From contig JAXLRI010000004.1 of assembly GCA_046331175.1 (NCBI GenBank), forward strand, positions 558,001-622,000: 64,000 nt of DNA. Direction: 5' to 3'. How positions within the stretch are numbered: the first letter of the stretch is position 1; each line of letters opens with the position of its first letter. The translations under genes were made by a program, and so were the position numbers. Under the pieces are notes generated by a model, which was given only the letters and a program-made list of their open reading frames with translations, was not told where the DNA came from and searched no databases. Shown here piece by piece: positions 17,526-26,355 of this stretch. The DNA is from JAWKIW01 sp046331175 (GTDB taxonomy: Bacteria > Actinomycetota > Acidimicrobiia > Acidimicrobiales > Acidimicrobilacustridaceae).

Positions 17526-18689
17526 TCAGGAGGCGGTGAAGGTCAGGAAGGGACCGGCCCCGCCGCCGGTGGTGTCATAGAGGATGGACGCCGCCTGGGC
17601 GTCGGCGGCCACCTCGAAGGTGATCCAGCCCGACGCGCACTCGCCTGGTCGCACCGTCTGGGACGCGGGGAAGCGAGGGTCGTTCGTGTAGGACGGCGCC
17701 GGCCACGGCGCCGACCCCACGCCGGCGGTGGAGCGGAAGGTGAAGCGGCCCTCGCCGACGTTCTCGATGGGCGTGGCCCCGGCGCACACCTGGACCTCGA
17801 CGGCGGCCAGGCGGCTGCCCGGCACCGGCTCGACCTCGACGACGCGGTTCGGGCGAGCCGGCACGGCGACCGACTCGACGGTGACCTTGGCGCCGTCGGG
17901 GGCGGTGAGCGTCTGGCCCACGCTGCCGGTGGGCAGGCTGGTGGTCGGTCCCGAGCGGGTCGTGGTGGGCCCGGCCGGCCCGGTCGTCCCGGTCGTCTGC
18001 TGGAACGGCAGGCACTCGTCGAAGATCCGGGTGGCATCGGACGCCCCGGCACTGGCCCCGAACAGCCACAGGGTGGTGGCGATGGGCGGCAGCTGCGACA
18101 GCGGGATGGTGGCGACGATGCGGTTGTCGCGGACCGACACCGGCACGGTCAGCGGGGTGCGCTTGTCGCGGGCGCCGAGCGACGTGGGGAACTGCACCAA
18201 GGTCGCCGACCACGTGCCGGCCTTGGGCGCGAACCGCAGCTCCCAGCTGGCGGCGGGGGCCGCCTGCGGGTCACCCGAGTCGACGAAGAACTCGGGGTTG
18301 GTGGCGCTGCCCGGCGGGGCCACGGTGGTCAGGTCGACGACGAGGTTGTCGCCCTCCACCGCCGTCGACGCCCGGGTGAGGTCGATGCCGGCCGGCTCGG
18401 ACAGGGTGCCCGGCGCAGTGGTCTTGGCGTCGTTGGAGAGGTCGCCGGCCGGGTCGTCGCAGGTCTCCCCCATCGACGCCGGCTTCGACGGATCGCGGGT
18501 GGTCGGGGGCGTGAAGGCCGAGCCGTCGTCGCCGCTCCCCGAGCACGCGGCCAGGGCGACGCCCAGCGCGGCGAGCACGGCCAGCGAGGTGGCCCGCCGG
18601 AGCCGAGCCCCGCCGGCCGAGGGCGCGCGCCGGGAGGCGGCGGCCTCGCCCGATCGAGGGTGGGTGGCGGTTCGCGTCGCAGAGGGCAT
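17526..18689 (-). CDS. Lipoprotein with DUF4352-like C-terminal domain
   Basis: The 387-residue product has an unusually long N-terminus before the lipoprotein signal (SLAVLAALGVALAAC). A middle beta-rich region and a C-terminal domain follow, the latter with VTVESVAVPARPNRV...GSRLAAVEVQVCAGATPI and VRPGECASGWITFEV. This second part is typical of DUF4352 immunoglobulin-like domains on the cell surface. A Thr/Gly/Pro linker joins the two. The ATG at 18689 lacks a clear ribosome site; a start nearer the signal peptide is possible. No partner gene is evident. Confidence 0.72.
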   Translation of the reverse strand: MPSATRTATHPRSGEAAASRRAPSAGGARLRRATSLAVLAALGVALAACSGSGDDGSAFTPPTTRDPSKPASMGETCDDPAGDLSNDAKTTAPGTLSEPAGIDLTRASTAVEGDNLVVDLTTVAPPGSATNPEFFVDSGDPQAAPAASWELRFAPKAGTWSATLVQFPTSLGARDKRTPLTVPVSVRDNRIVATIPLSQLPPIATTLWLFGASAGASDATRIFDECLPFQQTTGTTGPAGPTTTRSGPTTSLPTGSVGQTLTAPDGAKVTVESVAVPARPNRVVEVEPVPGSRLAAVEVQVCAGATPIENVGEGRFTFRSTAGVGSAPWPAPSYTNDPRFPASQTVRPGECASGWITFEVAADAQAASILYDTTGGGAGPFLTFTAS

Positions 18690-18822
18690 GGGTCAGGTCC
18701 GGGGGAGACGGAGAGACGGCGGAGGCGGAGGCGGAGGCGGAGGGCGGAGCGGTGACGCTGGTGGCGGGCGGATCGGTGGTCCGAGGACGAGCGGCCGATC
18801 CGATGCCGGCCGGGTCCCGACG

Positions 18823-19857
18823 TTAGGAGCCCGGGGCACCTCGGCGGCGTCGGGCCACCTCGTAGCAGGCGACCGCGCCGGCGGCGGCGACGTTGAGCGA
18901 GCCCAGGCGACCTTCGAGGGGCAGCGAGGCCACCACGTCGCAGCGCTGGGCGACCAGCCGCGACAGGCCGGCCCCTTCGGCGCCCAGCACCAGGCACAGC
19001 GGCGCGTCGGCGGGCAGGTCGAGGTCGTAGACCGGGCGGCCACCCATGTCGAGGCCGACGACCCAGACCCCGAGGTCGCGCAGGCGGGCCAGGGCGGTGG
19101 GGAGGCCGCCCACCACGGCCATGGGCAGGTACTCGATGGCTCCGGCGGCCGCCTTCGTCACCGTCGGGGTGATGTGGGCGGCGCGATGGCGGGGAAGCAC
19201 GATCCCGGTGGCGCCGGCCCCCTCGGCCGAGCGGAGCACGGCGCCGAGGTTGCCGGGGTCGGTGACCCCGTCGAGGGCGACGAGGAAGGGCACCGGATCG
19301 GTCGGTCGCAGGTCGGCGTTGGCCGCCACCCGCCCGGTCGCCAGGTCGTCGAGGTCGACCTCGGGCAGCGGCTGGGCCTTGGCCAGCACGCCCTGGGGCG
19401 CCTCGGTGCGGGCCTCGGCGGCCAGCTTCCGGCGCGAGACCGGGCGCACGGTCACGTGCAGCTCGTTGGCCAGCTCGGCGATGTCGTCGCCCTCGTCGAT
19501 CCGGTCGTCGACGACCCAGACCTCGCGCACCTTGCGGGTTCCCGCCAGCAGCAGCTCGCGCACGGCCTGCCGGCCCTCGACCTGGTCGCCGCCGAGGCCG
19601 CGCTCGGGGCTGCGCCGAGCCCCGGTGGGCGCCCCGCCGCCGTCGTGGCCGTCCCCCGCCCGACCGCCGCCCTTGGCCCGAGCCGGGCCCTTCGCGCCGC
19701 CTCGCGCCGGCCCGCCCTTCGCCGGGCCGCTCCGCGACCCGCCGCGCGACGAGCCGGGGGACGGCGACGCGCCCTTGCCCCGCGACGTCGAGGACGACCG
19801 ACCCCCGCGGCTCGGACCGGACCCCCGACCACCGCCGGTGCGACGAGCGGGGCTCAC
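18823..19857 (-). CDS. rlmB: 23S rRNA 2'-O-methyltransferase, TrmH/RlmB family
   Basis: The 344-residue protein adds a methyl group to a ribose of 23S rRNA, judging by family. The first ~80 residues are a disordered Gly/Arg/Lys-rich tail, longer than in most RlmB proteins. A SpoU substrate-binding domain then starts at about VEGRQAVRELL, followed by the knotted SpoU fold with VALDGVTDPGNLGAVLRSAE, LVLGAEGAGLS and SLNVAAAGAVACYE. GTG 19857 overlaps the ispF stop (GTGA). It is the last gene of the carD-ispD-ispF-rlmB run, an order common in actinobacteria. Confidence 0.9.
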   Translation of the reverse strand: MSPARRTGGGRGSGPSRGGRSSSTSRGKGASPSPGSSRGGSRSGPAKGGPARGGAKGPARAKGGGRAGDGHDGGGAPTGARRSPERGLGGDQVEGRQAVRELLLAGTRKVREVWVVDDRIDEGDDIAELANELHVTVRPVSRRKLAAEARTEAPQGVLAKAQPLPEVDLDDLATGRVAANADLRPTDPVPFLVALDGVTDPGNLGAVLRSAEGAGATGIVLPRHRAAHITPTVTKAAAGAIEYLPMAVVGGLPTALARLRDLGVWVVGLDMGGRPVYDLDLPADAPLCLVLGAEGAGLSRLVAQRCDVVASLPLEGRLGSLNVAAAGAVACYEVARRRRGAPGS

Positions 19858-20339
19858 GAGCCGCCGTCCCTGGTCACCACGGCGACGGCCCAGGCGGCGA
19901 TGCCCTCCTCACGGCCGAGGGCGCCGAGTCCCTCGGCGCGGTTGCCCTTGATCGTCACCGGCGCGCCCACGGCAGCGGAGAGGCGGCCCTGCATGTCCTC
20001 GCGGCGCGGGGCCAGCTTCGGCCGCTCGCACACCACCGCGACGTCGACGTTGCCCGGCTCCCAGCCGGCCTCGCGCACCAGCCGGGCCACCTCGGCCAGC
20101 AGGTCGATCGAGTCGGCCCCGGACCACCGCGGGTCGGTGTCGGGGAAGTGGCGCCCGAGGTCGCCGAGCCCGGCGGCACCGAGCAGCGCATCAGCGGCCA
20201 CGTGGGCCAGCACGTCGGCATCGCTGTGACCGACGAGGCCGCGCTCGCCGTCGAACACCACACCGCCGAGCACGAGCGGGCGCGCCGGGTCGTCGCTGAA
20301 CGCGTGGACGTCGAAGCCCTGGCCGACCCGCACCTGCAC
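19854..20339 (-). CDS. ispF: 2-C-methyl-D-erythritol 2,4-cyclodiphosphate synthase
   Basis: This 161-residue enzyme makes the cyclic diphosphate of the MEP isoprenoid pathway. The metal ligands are seen in GFDVHAF (Asp and His near 9-11) and in VGHSDADVLAHVAADALLGA, with the later GNRAEGLGALGREEGIAAWA block. GTG 20339 is the only sensible start (VQVRVGQGFDVH). It lies 78 bp after ispD and overlaps the rlmB start. A polyprenyl synthase that would use its product is encoded at 33749-34747. Confidence 0.95.
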   Translation of the reverse strand: MQVRVGQGFDVHAFSDDPARPLVLGGVVFDGERGLVGHSDADVLAHVAADALLGAAGLGDLGRHFPDTDPRWSGADSIDLLAEVARLVREAGWEPGNVDVAVVCERPKLAPRREDMQGRLSAAVGAPVTIKGNRAEGLGALGREEGIAAWAVAVVTRDGGS

Positions 20340-20417
20340 GGGCCGAGACGCTACTGCCGGGCCGACCGGCCAGCGAGACGGCGAGGTCGCCCCCGCCCAC
20401 CACGGGGTCGACGCGGG

Positions 20418-21140
20418 TCAGGACGGGACCGGCGGGTGCTCGACGAGCAGGGCCTCGAGGCGGGGCAGGTCGCCGGGCACGGTGAGCTTGGCGTTGTGCT
20501 CCTCGCCGTCGACGACGACGACCCGACCACCGACCGCCTCGACCAGGGCGGCGTCGTCGGTTGCCTCGCCCCCGGCGGCGTAGGCCGCCCGCAGAACGGC
20601 GGCCGAGAACGCCTGCGGGGTCTGCACGGCCCGCAGCCGGTCGCGCCGCGGCGTCTCGACGACCACGCCGTCGTCGTCGATCCGCTTGATGGTGTCGACG
20701 ACCGCCACGCCCGGGATGGCCCCGTCGGCGCCGCCCCGGACGGCGCGCACGACCCGGCCGTACAGGGCCGTCGACGCCAACGGGCGGGCACCGTCCTGCA
20801 CGCACACCACGACGACGTCGTCGGGCACAGCGGCCAACCCGGCCCGCACCGAGTCGGTCCGCTCGGCACCGCCGGCCACCACCGCCACCGGCACCCCGTC
20901 GACCACCCCGGCCGCGACCGGCGCTTCCCCGTCGGGCGGGCCGACCAGGACCACGCCGTCGGAGACGGCGACGGCCGTGGCCAGCGCCCAGTCGAGGACC
21001 CGACGACCGGCCAGCGGCAGCAGCTGCTTGGGCACCTCGCCGCCGAAGCGGGTGCCGCGCCCGGCGGCGACCACGATGGTCCACAGGCCGCGGGCCCCCA
21101 CGGGGGGCACGGGCGCGCCGGCGTCGGCCGCCGAGCTCAT
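20418..21140 (-). CDS. ispD: 2-C-methyl-D-erythritol 4-phosphate cytidylyltransferase
   Basis: The 240-residue protein transfers CMP to methylerythritol phosphate in the MEP pathway. The nucleotidyltransferase signature VVAAGRGTRFGGEVPKQLLPL lies near residues 23-43, followed by VQDGARPL and the late TDDAALVEAVGG. ATG 21140 is 22 bp after the carD stop, so the pair is likely one transcript; ispF follows. Confidence 0.95.
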   Translation of the reverse strand: MSSAADAGAPVPPVGARGLWTIVVAAGRGTRFGGEVPKQLLPLAGRRVLDWALATAVAVSDGVVLVGPPDGEAPVAAGVVDGVPVAVVAGGAERTDSVRAGLAAVPDDVVVVCVQDGARPLASTALYGRVVRAVRGGADGAIPGVAVVDTIKRIDDDGVVVETPRRDRLRAVQTPQAFSAAVLRAAYAAGGEATDDAALVEAVGGRVVVVDGEEHNAKLTVPGDLPRLEALLVEHPPVPS

Positions 21141-21162
21141 GGTGCCGCCGACCGCTCCCGGC

Positions 21163-21642
21163 TCAGGCCAGGGCTTCGTCGAGCTTGGCCTCGGCCTCTT
21201 CCTCGTTGACGTTGATGGCGAAGGTCAGCTCGGACACCAGGATCTGGCGCGCCTTGGCCAGCATGCGCTTCTCGCCGGCGGACAGGCCCTTGTCCTTCTC
21301 GCGCAGCGAGAGGTTCCGCACGACCTCGGCCACCTGGTAGATGTCGCCCGACTTCAGCTTCTCGACGTGGTTCTTGAAGCGGCGCGACCAGTTGGTGGGC
21401 ATCCGCGCCTCCTTCTTGCGGAGGACGGCGAACACCTCCTCGACCTCTTCGTCGTTGATGACCTCGCGCAGGCCGACCTCTTCGGTGTTGTCGGTCGGGA
21501 CCATCAGCGTGAGGTCGCCGTAGGCGAGCTTGAGGATCAGGTACTCGCGCTCCTCGCCGAACGCGAACTTCTTCTCACGCTTCTCGATGACGGCGGCCCC
21601 GTGGTGGGGATACACGACCTTGTCACCAACATCGAACGACAT
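21163..21642 (-). CDS. carD: CarD/CdnL-family RNA polymerase-binding regulator
   Basis: The 159-residue protein begins MSFDVGDKVVYPHHGAAVIEK, the Tudor-like domain that binds the RNA polymerase beta subunit, and ends with an all-helical DNA-binding domain (MPTNWSRRFKNHVEKLKSGD...LSLREKDKGLSAGEKRML). CarD stabilises the open promoter complex, especially at rRNA promoters. ATG 21642 has AGGAG 6 nt upstream. It heads the carD-ispD-ispF-rlmB cluster and is divergent from the Crp/Fnr gene. Confidence 0.95.
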   Translation of the reverse strand: MSFDVGDKVVYPHHGAAVIEKREKKFAFGEEREYLILKLAYGDLTLMVPTDNTEEVGLREVINDEEVEEVFAVLRKKEARMPTNWSRRFKNHVEKLKSGDIYQVAEVVRNLSLREKDKGLSAGEKRMLAKARQILVSELTFAINVNEEEAEAKLDEALA

Positions 21643-21839
21643 GGCTCTCCTGGCGCGGGAAACGCGGTGGCGGTGCGGGGGGAACGGATCAAGGGTACGG
21701 AGCGAGGTCCCGATTCGCAAAGGAGCCCCCTGTGACCAGGGACGATGCGGAGCGACCCCGCACCATCGGGGCCGACGCCGGGCGCCGACCGGCCGGCGCC
21801 CGCCCCGCCCCGGCGGCGCCCCGACCAGGCCGGACCCAC

Positions 21840-21845
21840 TACGAT
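21840..21845 (+). promoter_or_regulatory. -10 hexamer TACGAT of the Crp/Fnr gene (leaderless)
   Basis: TACGAT ends 7 nt before ATG 21853, and there is no Shine-Dalgarno between them. Transcription would therefore start at or next to the start codon. Confidence 0.55.
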
Positions 21846-21852
21846 CCCTGCG

Positions 21853-22512
21853 ATGCCGGACCGGGGGTTGCTGCGCGAGGTCGAGCTGTTCGCCGACCTG
21901 GACGACCGAGAGATCGACGCCATCGCCGACGCGTCGGCCAACAAGCGCCTCCAGCGCGGCGACGTGCTGTTCACCGAGGGCGACGAGCCCGGCGAGCTGT
22001 TCGTGGTGATCAACGGCCGCATCGCCATCGCCAACAAGTCGATCGACGGCCGAGAGTCGATGATGGCGCTCATGGAGCGGGGCGACCTCTTCGGCGAGAT
22101 GCCCCTGTTCGACGGGCTGGCCCGCTCGGCCGAGGCCCGGGCCCTCGAGCCCTCCGAGGTCATCGCCATCCCGTACGAGCCGGTGCGCGACCTCTACGAG
22201 GAACGGCCCCAGCTGCTGTGGCGGGTGGTGGCCCTGCTCGCCGGCCGCCTGCGCACCACCGACGAGGCCCTGGCCGACTCGGTGTTCCTCGACGTCACCG
22301 GCCGCACCGCCAAGCGGCTCCTCGAGCTGGCCGGCGAGCGCGACGAGTTCGCCCTCCCCATCACCCAGGAGGAGCTGGCCGGCATGGTCGGGGCGTCGCG
22401 CGAGCGGGTCAACAAGGCCATCGCCAGCTTCGTCCGGCTCGGCTGGATCGAGCAGGCCGACCGCCGCTACCGCATCACCAACCGCGTCCAGCTCGAGCGC
22501 CGCGCCCGCTGA
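21853..22512 (+). CDS. Crp/Fnr-family transcription regulator
   Basis: The 219-residue protein has an N-terminal cyclic-nucleotide-binding beta barrel (RGDVLFTEGDEPGELFVVINGRI...LMERGDLFGEMPLFDG) and a C-terminal winged helix (LPITQEELAGMVGASRERV). It resembles actinobacterial Crp and so may bind cAMP. The effector-binding arginine seems to lie in the SAEARALE stretch. ATG 21853 was chosen because a -10 hexamer lies directly upstream; the frame is open further back. It is a single gene divergent from carD. Confidence 0.88.
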   Translation: MPDRGLLREVELFADLDDREIDAIADASANKRLQRGDVLFTEGDEPGELFVVINGRIAIANKSIDGRESMMALMERGDLFGEMPLFDGLARSAEARALEPSEVIAIPYEPVRDLYEERPQLLWRVVALLAGRLRTTDEALADSVFLDVTGRTAKRLLELAGERDEFALPITQEELAGMVGASRERVNKAIASFVRLGWIEQADRRYRITNRVQLERRAR

Positions 22513-22573
22513 CCACCGGCCGCCGGCCGCCGGTTGGTCTCTGGCCGCCCCGGGGTCGGGTCCGGCCGCCGGC

Positions 22574-23233
22574 TCAGGTGGCGAGGAAGTCGATGGCCCG
22601 GCGCCAGGCGTCGGCGGCGTCCTTGGGCCGGTGGGCCGGGCGGTCGGGGTCGTGCACGAAGCCGTGCTCGGCATCGGCGTAGCGGACCACCCGCACCTGC
22701 GGCAGCGCCTCCAGCGCGTCGACGTCGTCGTCGGGGGTCCACGGGTCCTCGGTGCCGACCAGGGCGAGCAGCGGGCAGTGGGGGGCGTTGGCGAGCAGCT
22801 CGAGGGGCTCGCCCTGGGTCGGGCTGCGCCACTGCTCGGGCACGCGGATCATGCCGTAGAAGCTCACCGCCCGATGGAAGCGGCCGGCGGCGGCCGCCTT
22901 GATGGCGTACATGCCGCCCATGCAGAAGCCGACGACGCCGACGGTGTCGCAGCGGGTGGCGTCGGCTGCGGACACCGCGTCCTCGAGGACCCGCTCGTCG
23001 ACCTTGGTGCCGACCCGGTCGAGCCGCTCCTGGAGGGTGAGGCCCTCCTCGCCCGGCCACAGCTCGAAGGCGCAGACCGACCACCCGGTCTCACGGGCGA
23101 GGCGGGCGACGTGGTCGTCGAACAGCGGACGGAGGCCGCCGATGTCGGGGATCACCACCAGGCCGCGGGTCGGCTCGGCGTCGGTGGGCACGGCCAGCTC
23201 GGCCGCCGTGCCCGATTCGAGGTGGATGCGCAT
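22574..23233 (-). CDS. Dienelactone hydrolase-family alpha/beta hydrolase
   Basis: From ATG 23233 the protein is 219 residues. The catalytic Cys is in GFCMGGMY (residue about 106), Asp in VGTEDPWTPDDD and His in DAEHGFVHD, the triad order of dienelactone hydrolases. These enzymes open lactone rings in aromatic breakdown, but many members have other esters as substrates. The gene stands alone and converges with the Crp/Fnr gene. A CAGAAT hexamer 6 nt before the ATG may be its -10. Confidence 0.85.
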   Translation of the reverse strand: MRIHLESGTAAELAVPTDAEPTRGLVVIPDIGGLRPLFDDHVARLARETGWSVCAFELWPGEEGLTLQERLDRVGTKVDERVLEDAVSAADATRCDTVGVVGFCMGGMYAIKAAAAGRFHRAVSFYGMIRVPEQWRSPTQGEPLELLANAPHCPLLALVGTEDPWTPDDDVDALEALPQVRVVRYADAEHGFVHDPDRPAHRPKDAADAWRRAIDFLAT

Positions 23234-23314
23234 GGCGTGATTCTGTCCCAGCGCGGGCCTCCCCGCGGTCACCGTGCGACCGCGCCCAGCGGACCGCGTC
23301 CGGACCCGTCGGGA

Positions 23315-24388
23315 TCAGCTGTAGCGGTCGAGGATGGAGGCCTCGGCCAGCCGGGCCAGGCCCTCCTTCACGGCGCGGGCCCTGCTCTCGCCCACGCCCT
23401 CGACCTCCTCGAGGTCGTCGATGGTGGCCCGCATGATCTTCGAGAGGTTGCCGAACCGCTCGACGATGCGGGCGATGACGTTCTCGGGCAGGCGCGGGAT
23501 GCGCGACAGGAGCCGGTAGCCCTTGGGCTGCACCGGGGCGTCGAGGTCGTTGGCCGCCTCGGCCAGGTGCAGCATCGACGCGACCGCCTTGAGGTCGAGC
23601 AGGGCTTCGGTGTCGAGCGAGGCGAGGCCGTCCATGGCCTCCTCGAGGTGCCAGCCGGCATCCTCGTGGAAGTAGTCGAGGACCACGAGCCGGCGGTCGT
23701 CGCCGACCCCGCCCATGACCTCTTCGAGCTGGAGCCGCACCAGGCGGCCGTCGTCGCCCAGCTCGACGATGGTGGCCTCGATCTCGTCGGCGATGCGGCG
23801 CACCATCTCGAGGCGCTGCAGGAGCACCACCACGTCGCGGATGGTGACGATGTCCTCGATCTCGTGGGCCGAGACGGTGCGGTTCACCTCGTCGAGGCGG
23901 TTCTTGTAGCGCTCGAGGGTCTGCAGCGCCTGGTTGGCCCGGTCGAGCAGGCGCGGGATGGGGCTGAGCGGGTGCTTCTGGTCGCCGATGTAGACGGCGA
24001 TGATGCCCATGTCCTCGGACACCGAGATCACGGGCACGTTGATCGAGCGGGCGACCCGCTCGGCGGTGCGGTGGCGGGTGCCGGTCTCGGAGGTGGGGAC
24101 GTTCGGGTTGGGCACCAGGTGCACGTTGGCCCGGGCGATGCGCGAGGCGTCGGCGGCCAGGATGATGGCGCCGTCCATCTTCGCCAGCTCGGACAGGCGC
24201 TGCGGGCTGAAGGCGGCGTCGAGCAGGAAGCCGCCCGAGCAGATGTTGAGCACCTCGGGACCGTCGCTGACCACGATGAGCCCGCCCATGTTGGCCTGGA
24301 GGATCCGGTCGAGGCCCTCGCGCAGCGGCTTGCCGGGCGCCACGGCGCTCAGGGCCGACAGGAGCGCGTCGTTGCGCCGACGGGTCAC
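23315..24388 (-). CDS. disA: Diadenylate cyclase (c-di-AMP synthase) DisA
   Basis: The 357-residue length is standard for DisA. The cyclase active site is intact, with D72-G73-A74 in KMDGAIILAAD and R105-H106-R107 in TGTRHRTAERVA. A helical spine (about 150-280) and a C-terminal HhH DNA-binding domain (DLEEVEGVGESRARAVKEGL) follow. DisA scans DNA and makes c-di-AMP. GTG 24388 lies 6 nt after a TACACT hexamer. It is 61 bp downstream of radA, the usual pairing. Confidence 0.95.
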   Translation of the reverse strand: MTRRRNDALLSALSAVAPGKPLREGLDRILQANMGGLIVVSDGPEVLNICSGGFLLDAAFSPQRLSELAKMDGAIILAADASRIARANVHLVPNPNVPTSETGTRHRTAERVARSINVPVISVSEDMGIIAVYIGDQKHPLSPIPRLLDRANQALQTLERYKNRLDEVNRTVSAHEIEDIVTIRDVVVLLQRLEMVRRIADEIEATIVELGDDGRLVRLQLEEVMGGVGDDRRLVVLDYFHEDAGWHLEEAMDGLASLDTEALLDLKAVASMLHLAEAANDLDAPVQPKGYRLLSRIPRLPENVIARIVERFGNLSKIMRATIDDLEEVEGVGESRARAVKEGLARLAEASILDRYS

Positions 24389-24394
24389 GGGGCG

Positions 24395-24400
24395 AGTGTA
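24395..24400 (-). promoter_or_regulatory. -10 hexamer TACACT of disA (leaderless)
   Basis: On the minus strand TACACT ends 6 nt before GTG 24388, with no ribosome site between. disA may thus have its own promoter in addition to read-through from radA. Confidence 0.5.
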
Positions 24401-24449
24401 AACGGTCCCGCCGTCGTGGCCCCGGGGCCCGCGGTGCGCTGCGGCGTGG

Positions 24450-26144
24450 CTACCAGGCTTGGTCATCGGCTCCCACGAGGTCGTCGCCGCCCGGCCTGGG
24501 TGCCGATCGGCCACGGTCGGCCGACGGTCGTCCCGCGGCCGGACCGTCGTTCGCGATGGCCCGCAGCCTAGGGGCCGACGACCGTCCTTCGCTCGCCGTG
24601 GCCGGACGGACTCGGCGAGGGCCCTCGCCCCGATCGGCGGCCTCGCGGCGGGCGTCGGCCTTCGGGCGTCCGGCGCCGGGACGGCTGCCGCCCGGCACCG
24701 CCCCATCGGTGTCCGCCGCCGCGGCGGTGCGGTCGGGGTGCAGGCGGCCGGTGGCAGCCTGGTCGCCCCGGGCGATCTCGCCGACGTCGGTGGCGTTGGC
24801 CAGGCCCACGGCCAGCAGCGCCTCGAGCACCGACCCCACCCGCACCACCTCGATGCCCTCGGGCGGGTCCGGGGCGTGCAGCGGAACGAGCGCCCGGGTG
24901 AACCCGAGGCGGGCGGCCTCGTTGAGGCGTCGGTCGAGCTGGGCGACCTGGCGGACCTCGCCCGCGAGGCCGACCTCGCCGAGGGCCACGACCTCAGGGG
25001 GCACCGCGGTGCCGAGGAGGGCCGACGCCACCGCCAGCGCCGTGGCGAGGTCGGACGCCGGCTCGGCCAGGCGGACGCCCCCCACGGCGAGCACGTAGAC
25101 GTCGAGGTGGTCGGCCACCACCCCGCAACGGCGGGACAGCACCGCCAGCAGCATGCCGAGGCGGCCGGTGTCGAAGCCCTGCGCCGAGCGCCGGGGTGCG
25201 GGGAGCACCGACCGGACCGCGAGCGCCTGCACCTCGACGAGCAGCGGCCGGAAGCCGGCGATGGTGGAGGTGACGACCGAGCCCGACACCCCGGGGCGAC
25301 GATCGGCCAGGAACAGCTGGCTGGGGTCGGGCACCCCCTCGAGGCCGTGCTCGGCCATCTGCAGCAGGCCCAGCTCGTCGGTGGCCCCGAAGCGGTGCTT
25401 GACCGCCCGCAGCAGCCGAAGGGCGTGGTGGCGATCGCCGTCGAAGGTCAGCACGGTGTCGACCACGTGCTCGAGCACGCGCGGGCCGGCCAGGCCACCC
25501 TCCTTGGTCACGTGGCCCACGAGCACGACGCTGATCTCGCGCTCCTTGGCCTCGCGCACCAGCGCCGCTGCGCACTCGCGCACCTGGGCCACCGACCCGG
25601 GCGCCGAGCCCAGCTCCGGGTCGTGCACCGTCTGGATGGAGTCGACCACCACGACGTCGGGCCGGACGTCGTCGAGGTGGGCCAGGAGGTTGGGCAGTGA
25701 CGTCTCCGACGCCAGCCACAGCCCGTCTGGGAGCGCGCCCAGGCGCTCGGCGCGGAGGCGGACCTGCTGCTTGGACTCCTCGGCCGAGACGTAGAGCGCC
25801 CGGGCGCCGGCCGCGGCCATGGCCGCGGTGGCCTGGAGCAGCAGGGTGGACTTGCCGATGCCCGGCTCGCCGCCGACGAGCGTGACCGAACCGGGGACGA
25901 GGCCACCGCTCAGGACCCGGTCGAGCTCGGCCACCCCGGTGGGACGCACCTCCCACGCCGCCAGGTCGACCTCGGTGATGGGCACGGGGCGGTCGGCCGC
26001 CGCCAGCGCGACGCCGCTGCGGCGCGGCTCGTCGACCTCCTCGACGAGGGTGTTCCACTCGCCGCACGACGGGCAGCGGCCGACCCACTTCGGGGTGGCG
26101 CCACCGCACTCGGTGCAGCGCAGGACGGTCTTGGTGCGGGCCAT
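24450..26144 (-). CDS. radA: DNA repair ATPase RadA (Sms) with extended C-terminus
   Basis: The 564-residue protein has the N-terminal zinc finger C10-C13...C24-C27, a RecA-like Walker A (GEPGIGKSTLLLQ) and the RadA motif KHRFGATDELG, where the usual Asn is His. A Lon-like domain follows (LPAPRRSAQGFDTGRLGMLLAVL...GEVGLAGEVRQV). It branch-migrates recombination intermediates. After about residue 455 comes a low-complexity Arg/Ala/Gly tail of about 110 residues not found in typical RadA. ATG 26144 follows TAGGGT by 6 nt. It lies upstream of disA, whose activity RadA is known to restrain in Bacillus. Confidence 0.94.
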   Translation of the reverse strand: MARTKTVLRCTECGGATPKWVGRCPSCGEWNTLVEEVDEPRRSGVALAAADRPVPITEVDLAAWEVRPTGVAELDRVLSGGLVPGSVTLVGGEPGIGKSTLLLQATAAMAAAGARALYVSAEESKQQVRLRAERLGALPDGLWLASETSLPNLLAHLDDVRPDVVVVDSIQTVHDPELGSAPGSVAQVRECAAALVREAKEREISVVLVGHVTKEGGLAGPRVLEHVVDTVLTFDGDRHHALRLLRAVKHRFGATDELGLLQMAEHGLEGVPDPSQLFLADRRPGVSGSVVTSTIAGFRPLLVEVQALAVRSVLPAPRRSAQGFDTGRLGMLLAVLSRRCGVVADHLDVYVLAVGGVRLAEPASDLATALAVASALLGTAVPPEVVALGEVGLAGEVRQVAQLDRRLNEAARLGFTRALVPLHAPDPPEGIEVVRVGSVLEALLAVGLANATDVGEIARGDQAATGRLHPDRTAAAADTDGAVPGGSRPGAGRPKADARREAADRGEGPRRVRPATASEGRSSAPRLRAIANDGPAAGRPSADRGRSAPRPGGDDLVGADDQAW

Positions 26145-26150
26145 GGCACG

Positions 26151-26156
26151 ACCCTA
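26151..26156 (-). promoter_or_regulatory. -10 hexamer TAGGGT of radA (leaderless)
   Basis: TAGGGT lies 6 nt before ATG 26144 on the minus strand, with no Shine-Dalgarno between them. Confidence 0.6.
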
Positions 26157-26355
26157 GGGAGCGGGTGTGACAGGGGCGCGGATCCCATCGCACGCGTGTT
26201 CGATCCGAGGCCATGGGCACCTGCGCGCAGCCAGCCCGTCCGTGGGCGGTGGTGGAGCCCCGGCTGCTCGGGCCGGCCGCCTCCCACGCCATGACCCGAC
26301 GCACACTGCGAACCGGCCCGACCCGGCCGGCGCGACCTGGCCGGAGCGCCGACGA

